This document shows, piece by piece, positions 1 through 7,327 of a stretch of 12,795 bases of DNA. Made by a program: the position numbers and the translations under genes. The DNA comes from an uncultured Sphingobacteriales bacterium (GTDB lineage: Bacteria > Bacteroidota > Bacteroidia > Chitinophagales > Chitinophagaceae). Position 1 is the first letter of the stretch. Each line of letters begins with the position of its first letter. The notes under the pieces are model-generated. The model was not told where the DNA came from. It saw only the letters and a list, made by a program, of their open reading frames with translations, and did not search any database. The stretch is taken from the NCBI GenBank assembly GCA_946887085.1, contig CAMPKG010000062.1, positions 1 through 12,795 on the forward strand, read 5' to 3'.

Positions 1-1
1 G

Positions 2-2038
2 GCACAGGGAGCGGAAGGTATCGCCGTGGGTCTTTCCACCAAAATACTACCACATAACTTTTGCGAGCTGCTGGAGTGTGCCATCAAACACCTGAAGGGA
101 AAACGTTTCGAACTATATCCTGATTTTCTCACGGGGGCGATGATGGATGTGAGCAACTACAACGATGGTATGCGCGGAGGACGTGTAAGGGTACGTGCAC
201 GAATTGAAGAGGTAGATAAGAAAACCCTTGCGATCCGCGATGTGCCTTATGGCACCACAACCAGCCAGTTGGTAGATAGCATACTGAAGGCTAACGATAA
301 CGGTAAGATCAAGATAAAATCGGTTACAGATAATACGGCGAAAGATGTGGAGCTGATTATTCAGCTTGCCCCCGGTGTATCTACCGACCAGGCAATTGAT
401 GCGTTATACGCCTTCACCGATTGCGAGGTTTCGATCGCGCCTAACGCCTGCGTCATCATCAACGAAAAACCCCATTTTATAGGTGTTACCGATCTGCTGA
501 AACTGTCAGTTGCCCATACCAGGAACCTGCTGCAGAAAGAGCTGCAAATAAAACTGGGCGAGCTCGAGGACGATTGGCATTATTCTTCACTGGAGAAGAT
601 ATTCATCGAGAAACGCATCTACCGCGACATTGAGGAGCAAACAACCTGGGAAGGTGTGCTCAGCGCCATCGACAACGGCCTGAAACCTTATAAAAAGAAA
701 TTCAGGAGGGAAATAACGCAAGAGGATATTGTAAAACTGACCGAGATACGCATCAAACGTATATCTAAGTTCGACTCGTTTAAGGCAGATGAGCATATCA
801 AAGGCGTTGAGGCATCTATTGAAGAAGTAAAACACAACATAGAACACCTGAACGATTACGCCATCGCGTATTACGAAGGCTTGCTGAAGAAATACGGAAA
901 GGGCCGCGAACGTAAAACCGAGATCCGTCCGTTTGAAACTATACAGGCGCATACCGTAGCTATTGCCAACACCAAGCTGTATGTGAACTATAAGGAAGGC
1001 TTTATAGGCACCAGCCTGAAGAAGGACGAATTTGCCTTCGATTGTTCAGACCTTGATAATATCATTGTCTTCCGCAAGGACGGGAAAATGATCATTACAA
1101 AGGTTTCTGAAAAGGTTTTTGTGGGCAAAGACATCATCTACCTTGCCGCGTTTGTCAAGAACGATGAACGCACCACTTACAATATGATATATGTAGATGG
1201 TAAAACTGGTATTGCTTACGGGAAACGCTTCAATGTCACCGGCATTACACGGGACAAAGAGTACGACCTGACAAAAGGCAATGCGAACAGCAAGGTGCTG
1301 TATTTTACCGCCAACGCTAATGGTGAAGCTGAAGTGGTGACCATCACATTATCACCGGGCAGTAAGGCAAGAGTAAAACTGCTGGACTTTTACTTTGAGG
1401 AACTGGAGATCAAAGGACGCAGCGCACAGGGCAACCAGGTAACCAAGTACCCGGTTAAGAGCGTGAAATTGAAAGAAAAAGGCCGCTCCACCCTGTCTGG
1501 CCAAAAGCTATGGTTTGATGATGCGGTCGGCAGGCTGAACAAGGACAGCAGCGGTATCTTCCTCGGCAGTTTCGAAGAAGGTGACAAGGTCATTGCTTTC
1601 TACAAAGACGGCACTTACGAACTGACTGATTTTGAGCTGACTAACAGGTATGATGTTGACTCGGTAGTTTTGATAGAGAAATTCGCACCGGAGAAAATAG
1701 TCAGCGCCATCTACTATGATAGCAAATCGGGCAGCTACAACGCAAAGAGGTTCAAAATAGAAGCGCAGACGCTGAAAAATAAATACCTGTTTATCAGGGA
1801 GGGAGATGGCAACAGGCTGGAGCTGGTGACTACACAGCAGGAACCGCTCATCAGCATTAAAACGGGAAAGAAAAAAGCTGACCTCGTGGAGGAAGAAATT
1901 GCCTTACACGAAACAGTAGAGGTGACCGGATGGAAGGCTGTAGGCACGCGAATTGCTGGTAGCGATCTGAAGGAGGTTTCATTGATCTCTGAGGAGGAGG
2001 AAGATGCCACTGGTGCCAAAGCCCCAACGCTGTTTTAG
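2..2038 (+). CDS. DNA gyrase/topoisomerase IV subunit A (5'-truncated by window edge)
   Basis: This is the 3' part of a type IIA topoisomerase A subunit, the subunit that breaks and rejoins DNA. The open frame runs back to base 2, and the first visible residues (AQGAEGIAVGLSTKILPHNF) match the conserved stretch just after the active-site region of GyrA/ParC. The catalytic tyrosine must therefore lie upstream of the window, and the GTG at 26 is an internal valine codon, not a start. A long charged middle section (about residues 160-290 of the visible part) fits the coiled-coil arm and connecting helices. After it come repeated beta-rich segments such as FIGTSLKKDEFAFDC and IYVDGKTGIAYGKRF, typical of the DNA-wrapping beta-pinwheel. 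I see no good GyrA box (QRRGGKG), only the loose KGRSAQGN, which favours a topoisomerase IV-like role. Bacteroidota homologues are usually annotated simply as gyrase/topo IV subunit A. The protein ends in an acidic tail. Gene symbol left open (parC-like). Confidence 0.93.
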   Translation, partial: AQGAEGIAVGLSTKILPHNFCELLECAIKHLKGKRFELYPDFLTGAMMDVSNYNDGMRGGRVRVRARIEEVDKKTLAIRDVPYGTTTSQLVDSILKANDNGKIKIKSVTDNTAKDVELIIQLAPGVSTDQAIDALYAFTDCEVSIAPNACVIINEKPHFIGVTDLLKLSVAHTRNLLQKELQIKLGELEDDWHYSSLEKIFIEKRIYRDIEEQTTWEGVLSAIDNGLKPYKKKFRREITQEDIVKLTEIRIKRISKFDSFKADEHIKGVEASIEEVKHNIEHLNDYAIAYYEGLLKKYGKGRERKTEIRPFETIQAHTVAIANTKLYVNYKEGFIGTSLKKDEFAFDCSDLDNIIVFRKDGKMIITKVSEKVFVGKDIIYLAAFVKNDERTTYNMIYVDGKTGIAYGKRFNVTGITRDKEYDLTKGNANSKVLYFTANANGEAEVVTITLSPGSKARVKLLDFYFEELEIKGRSAQGNQVTKYPVKSVKLKEKGRSTLSGQKLWFDDAVGRLNKDSSGIFLGSFEEGDKVIAFYKDGTYELTDFELTNRYDVDSVVLIEKFAPEKIVSAIYYDSKSGSYNAKRFKIEAQTLKNKYLFIREGDGNRLELVTTQQEPLISIKTGKKKADLVEEEIALHETVEVTGWKAVGTRIAGSDLKEVSLISEEEEDATGAKAPTLF

Positions 2039-2043
2039 GAAAA

Positions 2044-2071
2044 TTGATATTTAGAAAAATTATTACCTTCA
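2044..2071 (+). promoter_or_regulatory. Candidate Bacteroidota-type promoter for the nuclease gene
   Basis: In the 69-bp gap after the topoisomerase gene there is a TTG at 2044-2046, a 17-nt spacer and TACCTTCA at 2064-2071. This is a two-mismatch form of the Bacteroidota -7 element TAnnTTTG. It would give a leader of about 30 nt before the ATG at 2108. The spacer is slightly short and the match imperfect, so this is a candidate only. Confidence 0.35.
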
Positions 2072-2107
2072 CCAACTTATTTTATTGATAGAAAGATCGA
2101 CCTGGTA

Positions 2108-2716
2108 ATGAAAAAGATTGAACTGGAAATTGTAGCATTGTCCCATAGCATCACCCAGACTCATTCATATGCCGTAGTTCTTGGCGAGGCTAATGGCCTT
2201 CGCCGTTTACCGATTGTCATCGGTGGGTTCGAGGCACAGGCAATAGCGGTCGCTCTCGAGCGTATGCAGCCCAGCCGTCCACTTACGCATGATCTTTTCG
2301 CCAATTTCATCTCCACTTTCGGCATCGAACTGAATGAGTTTATTATCTACAAACTTGAAGAATGAATATTTTTCGCGAAGCTCATCTGCCAGAACGGCAA
2401 TGAAACCATTGAAATAGACTCTCGCACATCAGATGCGCTGGCGCTCGCCGTGAGGGCCAGTTGCCGTATTTATACCTACGAGAATATATTGGAAGCCGCC
2501 GGCCTGTATCTTGACCAGACCGATGAGCCCGGAGGCGCCGGGGAAGCCAAAGAATTGTCATCGGCAGTGGCCGCCAGCAGTGCTGAAGGTGACAAAGACC
2601 TGAAGAGTATGAACCTGGAAGAACTGAATAAGCTGTTACAACAGGTTTTGGAGCAGGAAGACTATGTCCGCGCCATCAACATCCGGGACGAAATTAACAA
2701 CCGGAAATCCAAATAA
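2108..2716 (+). pseudogene. Bifunctional nuclease family protein (DUF151) with UVR motif, interrupted by one in-frame TGA
   Basis: The gene encodes a 202-codon bifunctional nuclease (BFN) domain protein with a C-terminal UvrB/UvrC-like (UVR) motif. Codons 1-85 give the conserved N-terminus (MKKIELEIVALSHSITQTHS, then RRLPIVIGGFEAQAIAVAL and SRPLTHDLF). Codon 86, at 2363-2365, is TGA. Reading on in the same frame gives IFFAKLICQNGNETIEIDS, RTSDALALAVR and IYTYENILEAAG, which is the rest of the same domain. Codons 168-202 then form the UVR motif (LEELNKLLQQVLEQEDYVRA) and end at a normal TAA. No bases are gained or lost. Family members usually have Gly after the E at this point (EGIF), so one G-to-T change (GGA to TGA) explains the stop. 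No ATG restarts the frame after the TGA; the first GTG, at 2450, is inside conserved sequence. Nuclease activity is known for some family members; the cellular role in Bacteroidota is unclear. It may be a true pseudogene, a sequencing error or a readthrough gene. Confidence 0.85.
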
Positions 2717-2762
2717 TTACCTAAATTGCCGGATTGGTTTCCAGGAAATTCAACTTTTTTTA

Positions 2763-4118
2763 ATGAAAAAAATGTTTGCTGCTGCCATCTGCGGCTTCTT
2801 GAGTATTGCATATCTCAACACCAACGCACAGACCGGAAAATGTGCATTCGATGATATCCTTCATAACAAACTCACTGCCGATCCTTCTTTCCAATCTGTC
2901 TATGAGCAATTTACCGAGGAGATCAACCAGCAGGTAGCGCAATATGAACAGCAACTGGCAAATACGGCGCAGAAAACCACTTTCTCAACTTATGCGGTAC
3001 CCGTTGTATTTCATGTTGTTCTAAGCCAGCTACAAATAAACCAGCTTGGAGGCGTGGCCGGAGTTCACGACCGCGTCAGCCGGCAGATGCTGGTACTGAA
3101 TACCGACTTCAACGCCCGCAACGCAGATAGTACGAAAATGCACCACCAGTTCAAGTCTTTGTACGGAAATCCTAAGATCTCGTTTCACCTGGCACACCGT
3201 ACCCCCACCAACAAGACGACCAGCGGCGTGGAAATAAAGATAGCCCCGGTTGGATTTAAAGGTTTTGAACCGATGGACGGCAGTGTAAAAAAGTCTGCAG
3301 CAGGCGGTCTTGATCCCTGGGATAACCAGAAGTACCTGAATATCTGGATAACTAATTTGATCGATGGCAGCGGCAACAGCAGTAACGTGCTGGGCTATGG
3401 CTATAGCCCCAACTATGCTGCTATGCTTAATGTACCTGACGAAACCGGTGTTGTTTTGTCTTACGGTGCGGTTGGAACGAAAAAAAGCCTGAATGATTTT
3501 TTTATTCCGGGGGCCACTTTGGGCCGTACATTAGTACATGAGCTGGGCCATTTTTTTAATCTCTGGCATATCTGGGGTTTTACCCAGGTGGGCACGGGCG
3601 ACTGTAATGACGATGACGACGTATCTGATACACCAATACAAAGCGGCGCCAACCAGAGTTGCGTTTACCCGCAGATAAAGGCTAACTGCAAAAGCACTGC
3701 CGGCGGTGAGATGTATATGAACTTCATGGACTATACGGGTGATAACTGTACGGTGATGTTCACAAAAGGCCAGGCAACCCGTATGCAGGCTCAACTGGCT
3801 CCGGGCGGTAAATCATTTGGCCTTACCCAAAACCCTCTGCTGTTTGAATACCCCACGAACATTAATGATATCGAAGCCACATCTAATATCAGTGTTTCTC
3901 CTAATCCATCAACCGGCATTTTCAACGTAGCTTTGACAAATATTGAGACCTTCAGGGGCATTGATGTGTATAACACGATGGGCCAGCTGGTAAAACAAGT
4001 TACTGCAGCAGGCTCTGAGATTTATGACGTTGATCTTAGCGCTATGGCGAAAGGACTGTACACTGTTCATTGCCGTTTTGAAGAAGGCACGGTTACGAGA
4101 AAAGTAATAATACAATGA
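2763..4118 (+). CDS. Secreted M43-family zinc metalloprotease with T9SS type A sorting domain
   Basis: This is a 451-residue extracellular protease. Residues 1-22 form a signal peptide (MKKMFAAAICGFLSIAYLNT, with likely cleavage after the following NA, before QTGKC). A pro-region of about 50 residues follows, then a catalytic domain with the zinc motif HELGHFFNLWH at 259-269 (His259, His263 and His269 ligands, Glu260 catalytic) and a Met-turn at MNFMDY, 319-324. Acidic CNDDDDVSDTP at 281-291 and several Cys (281, 300, 309, 329) fit the pappalysin-like M43 family. Residues about 375-451 are a C-terminal T9SS sorting domain (SVSPNPSTGIFNV, MGQLV, LSAMAKGLYTV, TRKVIIQ), so export through the outer membrane by type IX secretion is expected. 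I chose the ATG at 2763 because it begins the signal peptide; the open frame extends upstream to 2664, but that would overlap the nuclease gene and place 33 residues before the signal peptide. There is no Shine-Dalgarno, only an A/T-rich leader. The substrate is unknown. Confidence 0.9.
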   Translation: MKKMFAAAICGFLSIAYLNTNAQTGKCAFDDILHNKLTADPSFQSVYEQFTEEINQQVAQYEQQLANTAQKTTFSTYAVPVVFHVVLSQLQINQLGGVAGVHDRVSRQMLVLNTDFNARNADSTKMHHQFKSLYGNPKISFHLAHRTPTNKTTSGVEIKIAPVGFKGFEPMDGSVKKSAAGGLDPWDNQKYLNIWITNLIDGSGNSSNVLGYGYSPNYAAMLNVPDETGVVLSYGAVGTKKSLNDFFIPGATLGRTLVHELGHFFNLWHIWGFTQVGTGDCNDDDDVSDTPIQSGANQSCVYPQIKANCKSTAGGEMYMNFMDYTGDNCTVMFTKGQATRMQAQLAPGGKSFGLTQNPLLFEYPTNINDIEATSNISVSPNPSTGIFNVALTNIETFRGIDVYNTMGQLVKQVTAAGSEIYDVDLSAMAKGLYTVHCRFEEGTVTRKVIIQ

Positions 4119-5263
4119 TGATCCCGGAGTTTAGTGTAGAAAAGATCTTACAACAAACAACATTAGATAAAAGCCTGCGAAACATCGCAGAAAAAGTAAA
4201 GAACGAGCAACGCCTGACCGACGAGGAGGGCGTTTTGCTTTTTGAAAAGGGCGAGCTTGGTTTTCTGGGCTCATTGGCAACACATATCGCGCAAAGGCTG
4301 CACGGAAACAAGGTCTATTTCAATCGAAATTTCCATATAGAGCCAACTAATGTTTGCGTGTTCACCTGCAATTTCTGCTCTTATTCAAGGCTATATAAGA
4401 ACCGCGACGAAGGCTGGGAGCTGACCCTGGAGCAAATGATGGATATGGTGCGCAAATACGATGGGCAACCGGTAACGGAAGTGCATATTGTAGGTGGCGT
4501 ACATCCCAAGATGAACCTGGAGTTCTTCTGCGAACTGCTGAGCAAGATAAAAGCGCACCGCCCCGATCTGCATCTGAAGGGGTTTACTGCCGTGGAGCTG
4601 GATTATATGTTCCGCAAAGCAAAGCTTTCTGTAGAAGAAGGAATGATGCGATTGAAAGAAGCCGGCCTGCAATCATTGCCCGGCGGTGGCGCAGAGATCT
4701 TCCACCCGGACATCCGCAGGAAAATATGTGAAGATAAAGTGGACGGCGACGGTTGGCTGTATATACACGAGACAGCACATAAGCTGGGCATGCACAGTAA
4801 TGCTACCATGCTCTACGGCCATATTGAGAACTATGAGCACAGGGTGGATCACATGAGCCGCCTGAGGGAACTACAGGATAAAACAGGCGGTTTTAACTGC
4901 TTCATCCCGCTTAAGTTCCGCAATAAGGATAACGACATGTCCCACGTTTCCGAAGTGTCTATCATTGAAGACCTGAGACTGTATGCTATCGCCCGCATCT
5001 TTATGGACAATTTCCGCAATCTGAAAGCCTACTGGCCGATGCTGGGCAGGCAATCTGCGCAGCTCACGTTATCATTCGGTGTAAACGACCTTGACGGTAC
5101 TATAGACGATACAACGATCTACTCGATGGCCGGCTCAGAAGAACAGAATCCCTCTTTAAGCACCGACGAGCTCTGCGACCTGATTACAGCAGTTGGAAAA
5201 ACACCGGTTGAGCGGGACACCCTTTACAACGAAATAAAAGTTTACAAAGCTGAAATGGCTTAA
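4115..5263 (+). CDS. mqnE: Aminofutalosine synthase (radical SAM), menaquinone biosynthesis
   Basis: This is a 382-residue radical SAM enzyme that joins S-adenosylmethionine to 3-(1-carboxyvinyloxy)benzoate to make aminofutalosine in the futalosine route to menaquinone. The cluster-binding motif CxxxCxxC is seen at Cys81, Cys85 and Cys88 (CVFTCNFCSY). VTEVHIVGGVHP (120-131) and GGGAEIFHPDIR (190-201) are characteristic of MqnE; the close relative MqnC usually differs at the GGGAEI block. The length is normal. The start overlaps the metalloprotease stop (ATG 4115-4117, TGA 4116-4118), and a second in-frame ATG at 4118 is equally possible. The overlap suggests translational coupling, although protease and quinone synthesis have no obvious link. 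No other mqn gene lies in the window, so the pathway genes are probably scattered. The gene ends shortly before a hairpin terminator. Confidence 0.93.
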   Translation: MMIPEFSVEKILQQTTLDKSLRNIAEKVKNEQRLTDEEGVLLFEKGELGFLGSLATHIAQRLHGNKVYFNRNFHIEPTNVCVFTCNFCSYSRLYKNRDEGWELTLEQMMDMVRKYDGQPVTEVHIVGGVHPKMNLEFFCELLSKIKAHRPDLHLKGFTAVELDYMFRKAKLSVEEGMMRLKEAGLQSLPGGGAEIFHPDIRRKICEDKVDGDGWLYIHETAHKLGMHSNATMLYGHIENYEHRVDHMSRLRELQDKTGGFNCFIPLKFRNKDNDMSHVSEVSIIEDLRLYAIARIFMDNFRNLKAYWPMLGRQSAQLTLSFGVNDLDGTIDDTTIYSMAGSEEQNPSLSTDELCDLITAVGKTPVERDTLYNEIKVYKAEMA

Positions 5264-5269
5264 ATGATA

Positions 5270-5294
5270 AAAGGCAGGTGTAAAACCTGCCTTT
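5270..5294. terminator. Bidirectional intrinsic terminator between mqnE and the MFS gene
   Basis: A perfect 10-bp stem (AAAGGCAGGT at 5270-5279, ACCTGCCTTT at 5285-5294) closes a 5-nt loop. It lies 7 bp after the mqnE stop and 20 bp beyond the end of the leftward MFS gene. A/T-rich flanks fit a shared terminator for the two convergent units, though the run of T is short in both directions. Confidence 0.8.
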
Positions 5295-5313
5295 GTTACT
5301 CTCGGTTGAAAGC

Positions 5314-6537
5314 TTAGCGTTCCAGGAAATTCAGATCTCTACCGAAAGTTTCTTCACTCAGCACGGCGGCAATTATACTTATTACCATCACGATAGCGCC
5401 CGTAATCGCAGCCGCGTTTACGTAACCGAATCCCGGCTGTAGCTCCTTGAATAAAACAGTAATTAAAGGTAATGCGCCCCGCACCATGTTCGGAACGGTA
5501 GTAGCAGCCGTAGCACGCAGATTGGTGCCAAAATTCTCAGCAGCCATAGTGACGAAAATCGCCCAAAAGCCTGTGCCAAAACCAAGCAATGCGCAGATAA
5601 GGTACATATCAGCAGTAGACCCGTTGTATTGTCGGAAAAACAAAACAATACCAATTATGGTGATCCCATAAAATATGTACAGCGCCTTCTTGCGGCTCTT
5701 CAACACCTGGCTTAACAGCCCGATCAATACATCGCCTACCGAAATTGCCGCATATGCATACATGATGCCGAGTGCAGGATCTATTTCGCCAGGTATATTG
5801 AAGTGTTTACCAAATTCATTTGAAAACGTTACAAGAATACCGATAACATACCATGTTGGCAAACCAATAAGAATGCAGAGCATGTATTTTTTGAAACGTT
5901 TGCCATTAGTGAAAAACATCAGGAAATTCCCCTTCGACACTTCCTGCTTCTCGAGATCGCGGAACATGCCCGATTCGTAAACTGAAATGCGGAGCAATAA
6001 CAACAATAACCCAAGCCCGCCACCAATATAATAACAGGTGCGCCAATCAAATGCTTTTGAAATAAAATAGGCAACCACTGCGCCGGTCAACCCTACGCCT
6101 GCAACTATTGATGTGGCCACGCCACGTTTTTCTTTGGGTATTAGTTCACTTACGAGCGTGATGCCTGCCCCTAATTCACCAGCCAAACCGATACCCGCTA
6201 TAAAGCGGCAAATGCTGTATTGCTCTACGGTCTGCACGAAACCATTAGCTATGTTTGCCAGCGAATAAAGAACGATGGAACCAAATAATACACTCAGCCT
6301 CCCCTTTTTATCGCCCATCATGCCCCAGAGGATACCGCCTATAAGCAGGCCTATCATCTGGTGATTGATGATATCCAACCCCTGGTCGGCTATCATAGCA
6401 GCATCCAACCCAAGGCTTTTCAAGCTGTCTATGCGAACGATACCGAAAAGAAGAAGGTCATAGATATCAACAAAATATCCCAGCGCTGCTACCAACACCG
6501 GGATACTGAAAAGTGATACCTGCTTGTTATGCTCCAT
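5314..6537 (-). CDS. MFS transporter, sugar/metabolite:H+ symporter-like
   Basis: This is a 407-residue inner-membrane secondary transporter with about 12 hydrophobic segments. The MFS loop 2-3 signature appears as GDKKGRLSVLFGS at 75-87. The segment RFIAGIGLAGELGAG followed by SELIPKEKRG (to about 139) matches the R-x-G-x-G and E-x-x-P-x-x-x-RG motifs of the sugar porter/metabolite:H+ symporter branch. The DWRTCYY...YESGMF segment at the end of the first half resembles the WR...ESP.F pattern of the same branch. The substrate cannot be read from the sequence. The ATG at 6537 directly abuts the stop of the dedA-like gene (no spacer), so the two are surely co-transcribed and probably translationally coupled. 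It is the last gene of the leftward block and runs into the shared terminator. Confidence 0.88.
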   Translation of the reverse strand: MEHNKQVSLFSIPVLVAALGYFVDIYDLLLFGIVRIDSLKSLGLDAAMIADQGLDIINHQMIGLLIGGILWGMMGDKKGRLSVLFGSIVLYSLANIANGFVQTVEQYSICRFIAGIGLAGELGAGITLVSELIPKEKRGVATSIVAGVGLTGAVVAYFISKAFDWRTCYYIGGGLGLLLLLLRISVYESGMFRDLEKQEVSKGNFLMFFTNGKRFKKYMLCILIGLPTWYVIGILVTFSNEFGKHFNIPGEIDPALGIMYAYAAISVGDVLIGLLSQVLKSRKKALYIFYGITIIGIVLFFRQYNGSTADMYLICALLGFGTGFWAIFVTMAAENFGTNLRATAATTVPNMVRGALPLITVLFKELQPGFGYVNAAAITGAIVMVISIIAAVLSEETFGRDLNFLER

Positions 6538-7248
6538 TTATTTTTTGTCGGATGATGTGAATACTTCCTCCACAACATCCTCAGACACTTCCTGTATTGG
6601 CGATTTCTTTTTGCCAAAAAACATTTTGATGATCACAGTCCCGGTAGTAACCAGAACAATGCCTATGACTATCTTTTCGAAATTATGTTTCACCCACTGG
6701 TTCTCGCCAAGAAAATAGCCAGCAAGTACCATGCTACCTACCCATGCAATGCAACCAACTACGTTATAGAAAAAGAATTTCTTGCGGTCCATCTGCACAA
6801 CACCCGCCACGATAGGCGCGAATGTGCGCACGATAGGCAGAAAGCGCGCAAGAATGATGGCACCACCACCTCTTCTCTCATAAAACTCTTTGGCCTGCAT
6901 TACGTGCTTGCGTTTGAAGAGCAGTGTATCCCGCTTCTCAAAAAGAAGTGGACCAGTCTTGCGTCCAAACCAATAACCTACAGAGTTACCGACGATACCC
7001 GCAAAAGTGATGATCGATATCCAGTACAAGAGATTCATTGCGCCACTATCGAACGGATTATGTGAGTTAGCGATCATCAGGCCTGTAACGAACAAAAGCG
7101 AGTCACCGGGAAGGAAGAAACCAACAAACAGCCCGGTTTCCGCAAAAATGATAAAAGCTACGAGGTACAATCCGCCATACAAAGTGACAAGCGCCGCCAG
7201 TTTTTCGGCGTTCATCAGTTCTTTCAGAAGCTCAATTAAATCTTGCAT
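6538..7248 (-). CDS. DedA family inner-membrane protein (VTT/SNARE-associated domain)
   Basis: This is a 236-residue membrane protein of the DedA family, whose members act in lipid carrier recycling (for example undecaprenyl phosphate flipping) and membrane homeostasis. Family motifs are complete: ETGLFVGFFLPGDSLLF with Glu37 and Asp49, GYWFGRKTG at 91-99, and the re-entrant loop ARFLPIVRTFAPIVAG with Arg135, Pro138 and Arg141. The hydrophilic C-terminal tail (about 213-236) is charged, with KKK, EE and DKK clusters. It stops exactly where the MFS gene starts. The 79-bp gap to the upstream symporter gene is very A/T rich and holds no promoter I can support, so transcription may read through from upstream. 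The specific lipid substrate is unknown. Confidence 0.9.
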   Translation of the reverse strand: MQDLIELLKELMNAEKLAALVTLYGGLYLVAFIIFAETGLFVGFFLPGDSLLFVTGLMIANSHNPFDSGAMNLLYWISIITFAGIVGNSVGYWFGRKTGPLLFEKRDTLLFKRKHVMQAKEFYERRGGGAIILARFLPIVRTFAPIVAGVVQMDRKKFFFYNVVGCIAWVGSMVLAGYFLGENQWVKHNFEKIVIGIVLVTTGTVIIKMFFGKKKSPIQEVSEDVVEEVFTSSDKK

Positions 7249-7327
7249 AAAATTTTCAGAAAGCGCTAAAATAAAGAATTATAGCCAAAGAACTCTTTAA
7301 AGCTCAGCAATTTACATTTTCGCTATA

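Noticed and set aside
26..28. GTG at 26 as the start of the topoisomerase gene
   Set aside because: The upstream codons from base 2 continue the conserved GyrA/ParC sequence, so this is an internal valine.
2363..2365. UGA reassigned to Gly, or a selenocysteine codon
   Set aside because: TGA is the true stop of several other genes in the window, the expected residue is Gly and not Cys/Sec, and I see no obvious selenocysteine-insertion hairpin.
2108..2716. A frameshift splitting the nuclease gene into two proteins
   Set aside because: Both parts are in the same frame and separated only by the TGA at 2363; no base has been lost or gained.
2664..2762. N-terminal extension of the metalloprotease
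   Set aside because: It overlaps the nuclease gene end and would put 33 hydrophilic residues before a clear signal peptide.
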